In this document: in pieces, positions 9,299 through 18,129 of the stretch | Position numbering within the stretch: the stretch's first letter is position 1 | Layout of the letters: each line of letters begins with the position of its first letter | Assembly (NCBI GenBank): GCA_964617875.1 | Contig: CAZUAI010000006.1 | Location: 1 to 64,000 of the forward strand | From: CAZMVY01 sp964617875 | GTDB lineage: Bacteria; Planctomycetota; Phycisphaerae; UBA1845; PWPN01 | Direction of reading: 5' to 3' | Length of the DNA: 64,000 nucleotides | Translations under genes and position numbers: made by a program | The notes under the pieces: model-generated | Databases searched by the model: none | Told to the model about the DNA's origin: nothing | Seen by the model: only the letters and a program-made list of their open reading frames with translations

Positions 9299-9327
9299 AA
9301 GGTACACCCTGGCGTCACATGCCGCAA
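9299..9327 (-). promoter_or_regulatory. predicted leaderless promoter of nadD
   Basis: On the minus strand TTGCGG (9322-9327), a 17-nt spacer, then TACCTT (9299-9304). Counting seven bases on gives +1 at 9292, the A of the ATG. Confidence 0.6.
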
Positions 9328-9473
9328 CGCGGAAGCGCGGAAAAGGTCCAACGCGGGAGACGCCGGAGCCATGCCGTGTCACCGGTCCGCCGTTTGACAA
9401 CCCGCCTTCCCGCCCGCACCTTTGTACCGGTTCCGCTTCGGTGATGCCGTGCGGTTGCCGGAGGAGTGCGACG

Positions 9474-12400
9474 ATGCGCCAGTGCGGTCGGGATTGTGCG
9501 TGCCATGACATCTCGCGGCGGGGCTTTCTGCAGATCGGCGCCGGGGCCGTGGCGGCGGCGGGCCTGGCGGCGCGGAGCGAACTGGCGGTCGCGGCGCCGG
9601 GCGACTTTCCGCCGAGCTGCCAGACACCGCCGCCGAAGGCGTGGTTCGATTCGCTGTTCGAACGCGGCGAGCCGCCCGCGTACTCCGGCGACGCGATCCG
9701 CAACGTGGCGTTTCCGCTCGGCGGCATCGGCACGGGCACGGTGTGGCTGCACGGAACCGGCCGGCTGACCGCATGGCAGATCTTCAACAACATCAACCGG
9801 TCGAGCCAGGTGGACGACTCGTTCTTCGCCGTCCGCGTCGAGGAAGAGGGCGGGCCGCCGATCGTCCGCGTGCTGCAGATGGCGCCGATCAGCCCGTTCC
9901 CGAGCATCGCGGCGACGCGGTTCGTCGGGCAGTACCCGTTTGCCTTCGTCGAGTTTGAGGACCCCGACCTGCCCGTGCGGATCAGGCTCGAGGCGTTCAA
10001 CCCGTTGGTCCCGCTGAACGACGCGGACTCGGGCATTCCGTGCGCGATTTTCCGCGTGACGGCGGCGAACCCGACGGGCAAGCCGGTCCGCGTGTCGGTC
10101 CTCGCGTCGGTGCAGAACGCGGTCGGGCACCAGGGGGCCGGCGCGTCGGTGGGCGTCAGTCACGCCACGTACGGGCTGAACGTGAACCGCATCGTGCGGG
10201 GCCCCAAAGGCGTCGCCGTCCGCATGCATGCCGAACCGGGCGTGCCCGCGGCGCTGAGCCGGCCGATGACGCTCTGGCTGGACCACGGGATGCTGATCGC
10301 CGACGACGACTGGCCGGTGCGCAACCTGACGACGCGGAGCGTCGGTCCGGCGGCGACCCGGCCGGAGCCGGGCACCGTGTATTGGCTCGGCCGGGGCGAC
10401 CTGACGCGGATGGGCGGCGGATCGCTGAGTGCGATCGCCGAGGCCGTCCGCGCGGGGGCGACGCTGATCGTCACCGGGGCGGACAATCCGCTGCTGCGCG
10501 AGGTCCGCGCGACCGTCTCCGGCGCGGCGCGACGCGACGAGGAGACATTCGCGGATTTCGAGGCCGGGACGTACGGATCCTGGAAGGTGCAGGGCGGCGG
10601 GTTCGGCGACGGGCCGGCTCGCGGCACGCGGCCGGGGCAGAACCCGGTCGGCGGCCACCTCGGCGGCGGGCTGGTCAACACGTTCCTGCCGAACGACGGT
10701 CCGCAGGGCACGCTGACGTCGCCGCCGTTCACGATTCGACGGCGGTTCATCACGTTTCTGATCGGCGGCGGAAACCACCCCGGCAAGTGCTGCCTGAACC
10801 TCCGCGTGGGCGGGCGCATCGTCCGCACGGCCACGGGCAGGAACGACGAGGCCCTCGAACGGCAGCAATGGGATGTGCAGGACCTGCTCGGGCAGGAGGC
10901 GTCGCTCGAGATCGTCGATGCCGAGAGCGGCGGCTGGGGGCACATCAACGTGGACGACATCCGGTTCAGCAACCTGCCGACCGAGGCCGTGACCGAGGCC
11001 GAGGCCCGTGCGTGGTCGGAGATCCTGCCGGTGGCGTTCGGCCCGGCCGATCCCCAGGCCGCGAAGCCCGTGCGGGTCGTGCCGATCGACCGGAGCCGGC
11101 CCGAACTGGCCGCCGTGACCGCCGACCGGATTGCGTTGTCGGCGCCGCCGGGCCTTCGGGCCGTGCGCACCGACGATACGGCACAGACGCTGCTGAAGTT
11201 CGAGGACGGCGAGCCGGCACTGATCGGCGCCGACCGGGGCAAGGGGAAGGTCTTCGTGATGCCGGCGGACCCGGTCGGCGCGGATGCGTCCGATCCGGTG
11301 CGCCGGCGCGACGCATGCCTGTCGCTCGTGACCGGGCTGGCCGGCATCGGATTCAAGCCCGCGGCGGGACGGCCGTCGTCCGCGCCGTCGTTCGGGACAA
11401 TGTGCCTGGCGACGCCGTCGGCCGATGCCACCGTGGTCGCGGGCTGGCAGGACCGGCGGGCCCTTCACGCGGACTTCCTCGAGGACGGGGCCCTGACGAC
11501 GACGTCCGACCAGGAAGGTCCGAGCGAGGGCGGCAAGACGATCAACGCGGCGATCGCGGTGGCGGCGTCGATCGCGGCAGGGGCGTCGGCGTCAACGGAC
11601 TTCGTGCTGACGTGGCACTTTCCGAATCAGTACTACCCGCAGGAATCGTGGCGGCCGGGCGGGCGCGGGGGCGTGTTCGTGGGCAACGCGTACGACAACC
11701 GGTTCCGCGACGCGGCCTCCGTCGCTTCATACGTCCTGACCGACATGGCGCGGTTGCGCGACCACACCGAGCGGTTCCGCGACTGCCTGTACGAATCGTC
11801 GCTGCCGCATTACCTGGTGGATTGCATCGGCGCGAACGTGTCGATCCTCCGCAGCCCGACGTGCTTCTGGATCAAGGACGGGACGTTCTACGGCTTTGAG
11901 GGGTGCGGGCCGGGCGGCGGCTGCTGCCCGATGAACTGCAACCACGTGTGGAACTACGAACACACGCTGTCGAAGCTGTGGCCGTCGCTCGAGCGCAACA
12001 TGCGCGTGACGGAGCTGGACTATCACCAGGAGCCCACCGGGGCGCTGCACCACCGGGTGGGCGTGCCGCGCGAGCGGAAGGCCGCCTCGGGCCCCGTGGC
12101 CGACGGGCAGTGCGGGGCGGTGCTCAAGGCGTACCGCGAGCACCTGCAGAGCGACGGCCGGGCGTTCCTCAACGACCACTGGCCGCAGATCCGCAAGGCG
12201 ATGGACTTCGCCGTCTCGAACTGGGACTCCGACGCGGACGGCGTCATGGACAAGCCGCAGTTCAACACCTACGACCAGGTGATCCACGGGCTGAACACGT
12301 TCGTCGGATCGCTCTACCTGGCCGCGCTGCGGGCGGCGGAGGAGATGGCGCGCCGGATCAACGATGCGGACAGCGCGAAGCGCTACCGGGACCTGTACGA

Positions 12401-13286
12401 GAAGGGCCGCGCCTTCGCCGCCGCGAAGCTCTACAACGGCGAGTACTACATCCAGATCGCGGACAACCTGCGGCACGGCTACGGGACCGGGTGCTTCTCC
12501 GACCAGGTCGTCGGGCAGTGGTGGGCGCGCGTGCTGAGCCTCGGCGACATTCTGCCCGTCGAGCAGGTCCGCTCGGCGCTGGCCTCGATCTACCGGTATT
12601 CGTGGCTGACCTCGCAGAAGGGCTTCCAGGGGACGCAGCGGTTCCTCCAGTTCGCCGACGGCGACGACAAGGCCCTGCTCATCTGCTCGTGGCCGAAGGG
12701 CGGCCGTCCGCCGGGCGAGGACCCGATCTACTATCGCGACGAGGCGTGGACGGGCGTGGAATACCAGGTCGCCGCGCACATGATCTACGAAGGGATGCTC
12801 CGCGAGGGCCTCGCGATCGTGAAGGGTGCCCGGGAGCGGTACGACGGGACGAAGCGGAACCCGTGGAACGAGATCGAGTGCGGCGACTACTATGTGCGGG
12901 CGATGAGCAGTTGGACGCTCCTGCTGGCGGCGCAGGGGTACCGCTACGACGGCCCGGCGAAGACGCTCGGCTTCAACCCGCGGCTGCGGCCGGAGGACCA
13001 CCGCTCGTTCTTCAGCACGGCGGGCGGCTGGGGACGGTTCACGCAGAAGCGGGCGGGGAACACGCAGACGAACGCGCTCGCCGTCGCCTGGGGCCGATGC
13101 GAGGTCGCGCGGCTCGAGCTGGGCCTGCCGTCCGGGGTCAAGGCGGCGACGGCCAGGGTCGCCGTGCCGCGACGGGACGTGCGCGCCGATACGACGGTCC
13201 GCGACGGCACGCTTGCGCTGGAGTTCCGCGTGCCGGTCGTCCTCGCGGCGGACGAGACAATGACCGTGGTCATCGAGTGTTCATGA
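9474..13286 (+). CDS. glycoside hydrolase family 116 protein (GBA2-like) with an inserted beta-sandwich module
   Basis: This is a large secreted glycosidase of 1270 residues. The twin-arginine signal SRRGFLQIGAGAVAAAGLA lies at the N-terminus. An N-terminal beta-sandwich domain (PLGGIGTGTVWLHGTGRL) leads to an (alpha/alpha)6 catalytic domain. NTYDQVIHG matches the GH116 TYD motif with the acid/base Asp, and GFEG matches the nucleophile-Glu region in the family (alignment by eye). Between them, roughly residues 350-500, a separate module (DFEAGTYGSWKV ... GGGWGHINVDDI type) resembles the lectin-like domain of GH32 and other planctomycete hydrolases. ATG 9474 is preferred over 9444 because GGAGGAG lies about 7 nt upstream. 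Family members cleave beta-glucosides or glucosylceramide; the substrate here is unknown. Confidence 0.85.
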   Translation: MRQCGRDCACHDISRRGFLQIGAGAVAAAGLAARSELAVAAPGDFPPSCQTPPPKAWFDSLFERGEPPAYSGDAIRNVAFPLGGIGTGTVWLHGTGRLTAWQIFNNINRSSQVDDSFFAVRVEEEGGPPIVRVLQMAPISPFPSIAATRFVGQYPFAFVEFEDPDLPVRIRLEAFNPLVPLNDADSGIPCAIFRVTAANPTGKPVRVSVLASVQNAVGHQGAGASVGVSHATYGLNVNRIVRGPKGVAVRMHAEPGVPAALSRPMTLWLDHGMLIADDDWPVRNLTTRSVGPAATRPEPGTVYWLGRGDLTRMGGGSLSAIAEAVRAGATLIVTGADNPLLREVRATVSGAARRDEETFADFEAGTYGSWKVQGGGFGDGPARGTRPGQNPVGGHLGGGLVNTFLPNDGPQGTLTSPPFTIRRRFITFLIGGGNHPGKCCLNLRVGGRIVRTATGRNDEALERQQWDVQDLLGQEASLEIVDAESGGWGHINVDDIRFSNLPTEAVTEAEARAWSEILPVAFGPADPQAAKPVRVVPIDRSRPELAAVTADRIALSAPPGLRAVRTDDTAQTLLKFEDGEPALIGADRGKGKVFVMPADPVGADASDPVRRRDACLSLVTGLAGIGFKPAAGRPSSAPSFGTMCLATPSADATVVAGWQDRRALHADFLEDGALTTTSDQEGPSEGGKTINAAIAVAASIAAGASASTDFVLTWHFPNQYYPQESWRPGGRGGVFVGNAYDNRFRDAASVASYVLTDMARLRDHTERFRDCLYESSLPHYLVDCIGANVSILRSPTCFWIKDGTFYGFEGCGPGGGCCPMNCNHVWNYEHTLSKLWPSLERNMRVTELDYHQEPTGALHHRVGVPRERKAASGPVADGQCGAVLKAYREHLQSDGRAFLNDHWPQIRKAMDFAVSNWDSDADGVMDKPQFNTYDQVIHGLNTFVGSLYLAALRAAEEMARRINDADSAKRYRDLYEKGRAFAAAKLYNGEYYIQIADNLRHGYGTGCFSDQVVGQWWARVLSLGDILPVEQVRSALASIYRYSWLTSQKGFQGTQRFLQFADGDDKALLICSWPKGGRPPGEDPIYYRDEAWTGVEYQVAAHMIYEGMLREGLAIVKGARERYDGTKRNPWNEIECGDYYVRAMSSWTLLLAAQGYRYDGPAKTLGFNPRLRPEDHRSFFSTAGGWGRFTQKRAGNTQTNALAVAWGRCEVARLELGLPSGVKAATARVAVPRRDVRADTTVRDGTLALEFRVPVVLAADETMTVVIECS

Positions 13287-14800
13287 CTTCACGCGGAGTG
13301 CGATCGATGCAGGCATGCATGGCCCTTGTGATGTTGTGCGTAACGCCGGCCGTCGCGGGTGACGCCCCGGCGAACGCGGGGAGCGCGATCGTGAATGATC
13401 CCGTATTGGCGCGGGCCGGGAAGCTCGCCGAGGCGGGGAAGTTCGCCGAGGCCGCCGGGGTCCTCTCGGACCGCGCGGACAATCCCGACGCGGACGCCGT
13501 GGCGCGCCGCGAGATCCAGGCCGAGATCCTCCGCCGTATCCGGCTCGACTACAACCTGACCGAAGAGCGGATGCTCGCGAAGCTGCGCAAGGCCGTCCCC
13601 GACGCGAGCGCCGATGATCTGAAACGCTGGCGCGAGACGAGGCAGATCCAGTTTCGGGAGATCGACGGCGCGCTGTGGTACTTCAACCGCGAGCCGTCGA
13701 ACCTGTTCCGGCGGTCGAAGGAGGCCCGCGAACGGCGTGACCGGGCGGACGGCGGCGCCGCGGCCCGGAAAGCGGCCGAACAGGACGCCGCCCTCGTCAG
13801 GAAGCTGACGGAGATCGTCGCCGCGGCCGAGAAGAGCGACGCCACGCACTTCGCCCCGCAGCGCCACCGCGCGACGGTCACGATCACGCTGTCGCCCGCG
13901 CACCACAGGCTGAAGGCCGGCTCGCTCGTCCGCATCTGGATGGTCTATCCGCAGGAGTACCGCCAGCAGAAGGAGGTGCGGTTCGTCAGCTCGACGCCGC
14001 CGGCCTCGGTGATTACGCCGAACTGGGACATGGCCGGTGACGGCGAGTTCCAGCGGGCGTTGTATTTCGAGCAGCAGGTGCAGGACCCGGCGAAGCCCGT
14101 CCGTGCCCAGGCGGTGTACGAGTGGACCACCTGTGCCTACTACCCGCGGCTCGACGCGGCACGGGCCCGGCCGCCGAAGACCGACAGCTCGGTTTATCGC
14201 GAATTCACGGCGGAGCGTCCGCCGCACATCGCGTTTACGCCGGAGGTCAAGGCGATCGTCGAGAAGGAGACGGCGGGCGTGACGAACCCGCTCGAACGGG
14301 CCCGGCGGCTGTGGCTCTGGACGGACCGGAACATCCGGTATGCCTACGAGGCCGAGTACTCGACGATCCCGAGCCTGTCCGCCAAGGCGATCCGTACGCG
14401 CGAGGGCGACTGCGGCGTGCAGGGCATGACGTTCATCACGCTCTGCCGTGCCGCGGGCGTGCCGGCGCGGTGGCAGAGCGGCTGGGAGACCAAACCCTGG
14501 GGCTATACGATGCACGACTGGGCGGAGTTCTACGTCGAGCCGTGGGGCTGGCTGCCCGCCGATCCGTCCTACGGACAGCAGACCTCCGACGACCCGCGCG
14601 TGCGCGAATTCTTCTTCGGCCACATGGACCCGTACCGCTGCATCGTGAACCTCGACTACGGCTGCCCGCTCGTGCCGGCCAAAAAGACGTTCCGCAGCGA
14701 GCCGATCGATTTCCAGCGCGGCGAGGTCGAGGTTGACGGCGAGAACTGGTACTACGACGAGTGGGACTGCACGTTCAAGGTGGAGTGGCCGGAGCCGTAG
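13283..14800 (+). CDS. transglutaminase-like domain protein, secreted
   Basis: This 505-residue exported protein begins with a signal sequence ending near CVTPAVAG. A helical region (about residues 25-190) precedes a papain-fold transglutaminase-like domain. The catalytic triad is visible: Cys377 in EGDCGVQG, His411 in MHDWAEFY and Asp427 in PADPSYG. Bacterial relatives act as proteases or amide-bond enzymes, and a substrate cannot be inferred. The gene overlaps the GH116 stop by ATGA (13283-13286), so the two are translationally coupled. An inner ATG at 13307 with GGAG upstream is an alternative start. Confidence 0.85.
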   Translation: MTSRGVRSMQACMALVMLCVTPAVAGDAPANAGSAIVNDPVLARAGKLAEAGKFAEAAGVLSDRADNPDADAVARREIQAEILRRIRLDYNLTEERMLAKLRKAVPDASADDLKRWRETRQIQFREIDGALWYFNREPSNLFRRSKEARERRDRADGGAAARKAAEQDAALVRKLTEIVAAAEKSDATHFAPQRHRATVTITLSPAHHRLKAGSLVRIWMVYPQEYRQQKEVRFVSSTPPASVITPNWDMAGDGEFQRALYFEQQVQDPAKPVRAQAVYEWTTCAYYPRLDAARARPPKTDSSVYREFTAERPPHIAFTPEVKAIVEKETAGVTNPLERARRLWLWTDRNIRYAYEAEYSTIPSLSAKAIRTREGDCGVQGMTFITLCRAAGVPARWQSGWETKPWGYTMHDWAEFYVEPWGWLPADPSYGQQTSDDPRVREFFFGHMDPYRCIVNLDYGCPLVPAKKTFRSEPIDFQRGEVEVDGENWYYDEWDCTFKVEWPEP

Positions 14801-14836
14801 CGCCGTAGCGCCGTCTTCGGCGGGTCGCTCTCGTTG

Positions 14837-14868
14837 CACGGCCGGCGCGACAGCGCCGTGTTTCTATT
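14837..14868 (+). terminator. possible intrinsic terminator after the transglutaminase gene
   Basis: CACGGC (14837-14842) pairs with GCCGTG (14855-14860) and is followed by TTTCTATT. It lies between two convergent stops. The loop is long (12 nt), so the call is moderate. Confidence 0.4.
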
Positions 14869-15721
14869 CGACGCCGGCGAATTTCCGCACGCGGCTCTCC
14901 AGCTCCGCCGTGGTGTAGCGCCGGCCCAGGTCGATGGGGAGGAAGACGCCGTGGTTGTGGTCGCTGGCGAGGACCAGGAGCCGATCGAACATGACCTCGT
15001 GGCCCCAGGCCTGCGGCTGGTGCCCGACCACGAACTGGTCCACGTCCCAGGCCTTCGACAGCGCGTCGAGCAGCGCCTCGTCGTGGCGCCGGCCCCAGAC
15101 GAGCTGGTAGATCGGCCCGCCTTCGGACAGGTCGAGCTGGTCCGGCGGCTTGCGGATGCACGCGGGGTCGAACCAGCCGAGGTCGTCGCTGTCCGGCAGC
15201 GAGTGCGAGAAGAAGATGCGGTTGGGCGCCCGCGCCGCCACCGGCAGTGACGCGAAGAACTCGTTGATCGCCTCCAGCAGCGCGCCCAGCTCCTCGCGGC
15301 CGAACACCTCCGCGACGCCCTCGCGGAAATCCTCGGAGACGCTCCGCCCTCCCTTCGTGATGTCGTGGTCGTTCAGTTGGGCCAGCTCGTGGTTGCTCTG
15401 CAGGAAGTGGACCTGGTCGGGGAAGAACGTCTTCCATCGCGCCGCGTCGAGCAGCAGCTCCACCGAGCGGTCGTGCGCGGTCCACGTGACCGGCTCTTCG
15501 TGGATCAACTCGTGGAGCAGGACGTGCCGGATCGGCGTCTTCTCGAGCCGGCAGTAGGCCACCAGCTTCTCGAAGTTCCGCCGGTGCCCGTGCAGGTCGC
15601 CCGTCATCACGACCTGCCCGTAGTTCGGCAGCTCGAGCAGCGATCCGTGGCGCAGCGGGTCGTTGCGATTCAGTGCGGCCGCTTCCCGGAAGAGTTCGAT
15701 GGCCCGAGAGGCGTTGCTCAT
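14864..15721 (-). CDS. metallophosphoesterase (PPP-type protein phosphatase-like)
   Basis: This calcineurin-like phosphatase has 285 residues. Metal-binding motifs appear in the family order: GDLHGH near residue 38, SNHE, a His-rich WGRRHDE stretch and VGHQP. The usual GDxVDRG block is replaced by LLHELIHEEP, so the second metal-ligand motif is atypical. It starts four bases after the stop of the upstream serine/threonine kinase, forming a kinase-phosphatase operon in which this enzyme may reverse the kinase's phosphorylation. Cytoplasmic; no signal peptide or membrane segment. Confidence 0.82.
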   Translation of the reverse strand: MSNASRAIELFREAAALNRNDPLRHGSLLELPNYGQVVMTGDLHGHRRNFEKLVAYCRLEKTPIRHVLLHELIHEEPVTWTAHDRSVELLLDAARWKTFFPDQVHFLQSNHELAQLNDHDITKGGRSVSEDFREGVAEVFGREELGALLEAINEFFASLPVAARAPNRIFFSHSLPDSDDLGWFDPACIRKPPDQLDLSEGGPIYQLVWGRRHDEALLDALSKAWDVDQFVVGHQPQAWGHEVMFDRLLVLASDHNHGVFLPIDLGRRYTTAELESRVRKFAGVE

Positions 15722-15725
15722 AAGT

Positions 15726-16634
15726 TCATGCCGCGAAGTCGTCCGACGGCACGGAAATCGTCGAGCCCCCCCGCTTCCGGCCCCGCGGCGGGCCGCCGGA
15801 GACCGTCCCGTTGCTGCGCTCCATCACGTGCTGAACGAGTTCGAGCCGCCGGATCACCTCGCGCATGTTCGCCGGCCGTTCCTTGACGTTGTTCTCGCAG
15901 CAGTCCATCACCAGCCGCGAGAGCGCCAGCGGGACATTTTCGTTCAGCTCGTGCGGCGGATGCGCCACGCGCGGGCCGAGGAAGTCGATCCCGGTCCGTC
16001 GCTTCTTGCTTGGCAGGATCGTCGGAAACGCGCGCCCGGTCAAGATCCAGTAGAGCGTCGCGCCCAGGTTGAACACATCCGTCCGCTGGTCGAGCGGCAG
16101 CCGCCGAACCTGCTCCGGGGCGATGTAATCGGGCGTGCCCTGGATCCGCTCCTTGACATGGCCGATCGGGCAGCTCTGGCCAAAGTCGATGATCTTCACC
16201 TCGCCGCCCTGGCCGATGAGAATGTTGTTCGGCTTCATGTCCGCGTGGACGTAGCCGAGCTGGTGCAGGGCGTCCAGGCCCTCCGCCACCTTGATGAACA
16301 GGCCCAGCGTTCCGTGGATGCCCCGCGGGCCGAGCTGCTCGAGCGTCTTGCCGCGGACGTATTCCATCAGCACGTGGAGTTCGCGGACCTGGAACAGCTT
16401 CCGCACGCGCCGCAGCTCGTAGCTCTTCCGCAGGCACGGGTGTTCGAACCGGACGCTCAGATTGAATTCGTTGATTGTCTGCTCGAGGTACCGACCGTCG
16501 TCGGTGACGCGGCGCTTCACTCGCTTCAGGGCGTAGAGTTGGCCCGTGCGAACATCCGCCACCTGCCAGATCGTCGAACGCGCACCGGTTCCGAGGCGTT
16601 CGAGGACCGTGTAGCCGGGGATTTCAAGACTCAC
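15726..16634 (-). CDS. serine/threonine protein kinase (Hanks type, non-RD)
   Basis: This compact 302-residue kinase has only a catalytic domain and a short Ser/Pro/Arg-rich tail. The glycine-rich loop is GTGARST, the ATP-binding Lys37 lies in YALKRVK, the catalytic loop reads HADMKPNN, the metal motif is DFG and the activation segment ends in APEQ. The catalytic loop has HAD instead of HRD, so it is a non-RD kinase and may not need activation-loop phosphorylation. The GTG at 16634 was chosen because GGGGAG lies about 8 nt upstream and IPGYTVLERLG starts the domain directly; an ATG at 16697 would add 21 residues. It is followed by the phosphatase gene. Confidence 0.87.
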   Translation of the reverse strand: MSLEIPGYTVLERLGTGARSTIWQVADVRTGQLYALKRVKRRVTDDGRYLEQTINEFNLSVRFEHPCLRKSYELRRVRKLFQVRELHVLMEYVRGKTLEQLGPRGIHGTLGLFIKVAEGLDALHQLGYVHADMKPNNILIGQGGEVKIIDFGQSCPIGHVKERIQGTPDYIAPEQVRRLPLDQRTDVFNLGATLYWILTGRAFPTILPSKKRRTGIDFLGPRVAHPPHELNENVPLALSRLVMDCCENNVKERPANMREVIRRLELVQHVMERSNGTVSGGPPRGRKRGGSTISVPSDDFAA

Positions 16635-16714
16635 CAGACATCTCCCCAACGGCGGGCCATCCACACCCGGGCCGCCCCCGCCCGGCAGAAGAAACATGGC
16701 CGACGGAACTTTGC

Positions 16715-16744
16715 ATTCTAGCCGTGCCCAAGTTCCCCCGTCAA
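16715..16744 (-). promoter_or_regulatory. predicted sigma-70 promoter of the kinase-phosphatase operon
   Basis: On the minus strand TTGACG (16739-16744), an 18-nt spacer and TAGAAT (16715-16720). The predicted +1 is near 16708, about 74 nt before the chosen GTG. The rest of the gap between the divergent kinase and HDOD genes (16745-17165) is AT-richer than its surroundings and shows no gene that I can support. Confidence 0.6.
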
Positions 16745-17165
16745 CGTTGGTTGTGTCAAAATCGGCCAAACCCGGGGGCCAATGCAGCAATAACCATTCT
16801 CGTCCCACCTAGTGCCGACATCGGCCCAAGCGTTTCGTGTCGCTCGAGTTCACTGTCTTTCGCGCGGCACCTGTGGCCCCCCTCCCGCCATCGGTCGGAA
16901 TTCTGTCGTGTGTGAGGACCCACGCCATCCGTACGAAACTCGATCGCAATCGGCCATCCTTCAGAGCAGCGGGAGCCTGAAAAGGCTGTCCGCTCGCCAG
17001 TTAGTGCGTCGGCGGGACCACCGTGAGCTATTCGGATTGTTCGTAAGCTCTTATTTTCTAGAACCTTATGGAAATCGCAGGGCGTTTCCAGGTCGCGGGC
17101 TTGGGTTTCGCGGTCACCCTCTTCAGAAAATCCCCAGAATGCCTCTTCGGCACAGGCAATAGGTA

Positions 17166-17194
17166 TTGACTATATTCCTTAGATCCTCTATATT
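17166..17194 (+). promoter_or_regulatory. predicted sigma-70 promoter of the HDOD gene
   Basis: TTGACT (17166-17171), exactly 17 nt, TATATT (17189-17194). The predicted +1 is near 17201. It is one of the closest matches to the E. coli consensus in the window. Confidence 0.7.
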
Positions 17195-17253
17195 AACTCA
17201 TAGTAGGGCGAGTGGAATTCTCCAATATCACGGTGGTGAGGAGTGCAAGAACC

Positions 17254-18129
17254 ATGGGGTCGGAAGGCAGTGCCGTCTATAGCGAGCGTTTGGATCATAT
17301 TCTCAGGCAGATTCGCGAGATATCATCGATTCCTTCAATCGCCTTGCGGGTCATGCAGGTGGCGAACGACCAATTAACGGGCGCGGCGGACTTGGCGGCG
17401 GCGGTTGGCGAGGATCCGGCCTTGGCCGCCAGGGTCATTCGCACGGTAAACTCGCCCGCTTACGGACTTCGGAAGAAGATCGGGCGGGTACTCGATGCGG
17501 TGATTCAGCTTGGCTTTAAGCAGGTCCGCAACCTTGCGATGACCGCACTGATCAGCGAACTCTTCCGGTCGTTTCACACGTTCGGGGCGTACGACCGAAC
17601 CCGGCTGTGGCACCATTTGGTGGGCGTGGCGGTTGGGGCGCGTTCTCTGGCGATGCGGCCCGGGTCGGGCCTGGATGCGGAGGAGGCGTTTCTGGCGGGC
17701 CTGTTGCACGATATCGGGATCGTGCTGGAGGACCAGTACGCCCACGACGGCTTTGCGCGTGCGGTGACGGAAACGACGCCGGGCGTCTCGTTCTTCGAAA
17801 GCGAACGCCGGCACCTGGGGTTCGACCACACGGAACTGGGCGGGCGCGTCGCGGTGGCCTGGCGCTTTCCGGAGGCGGTTCTGCAGGCGATCACGTGGCA
17901 CCACCGCGCCGACGAGTACGAGGGGCCGGAGAAGGGAATCGTCTTCGCCGTGGCGGTGGCGAACTGGGTGTGCGCGGAGCGGGGGCTCGTTTCCGTTGCG
18001 ATGCCCGGCCTTCTTCCGCCGTCCGATCAGGCCCGCGTTCGTCTTGGAGTGACGGACGGCGACCTCAAGATTCTCGGCGACGACATCGAGACGGAACTGT
18101 CCACCGGCGACCTTCTATCGGTCGCCTGA
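17254..18129 (+). CDS. HDOD-domain protein
   Basis: This 291-residue protein carries an HDOD domain, a relative of HD phosphohydrolases used in bacterial signalling. The N-terminal helices (IPSIALRVMQVANDQ ... VIRTVNSPAYGL) are typical. An HD pair is retained in LLHDIG, and FDHTELGGRVAVAW plus ITWHHR follow as in the family. A partner is not apparent. ATG 17254 is preferred because GAGGAG lies 10 nt upstream; GTG 17212 would add 14 residues but would leave only about 11 nt of leader. Its 3' end overlaps the convergent heptosyltransferase gene by 15 nt. Confidence 0.85.
   Translation: MGSEGSAVYSERLDHILRQIREISSIPSIALRVMQVANDQLTGAADLAAAVGEDPALAARVIRTVNSPAYGLRKKIGRVLDAVIQLGFKQVRNLAMTALISELFRSFHTFGAYDRTRLWHHLVGVAVGARSLAMRPGSGLDAEEAFLAGLLHDIGIVLEDQYAHDGFARAVTETTPGVSFFESERRHLGFDHTELGGRVAVAWRFPEAVLQAITWHHRADEYEGPEKGIVFAVAVANWVCAERGLVSVAMPGLLPPSDQARVRLGVTDGDLKILGDDIETELSTGDLLSVA

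Noticed and set aside
16812..17162. 116-codon frame in the kinase-HDOD gap
   Set aside because: No start signal, no motif and mixed composition; the promoters of both flanking genes lie around it.
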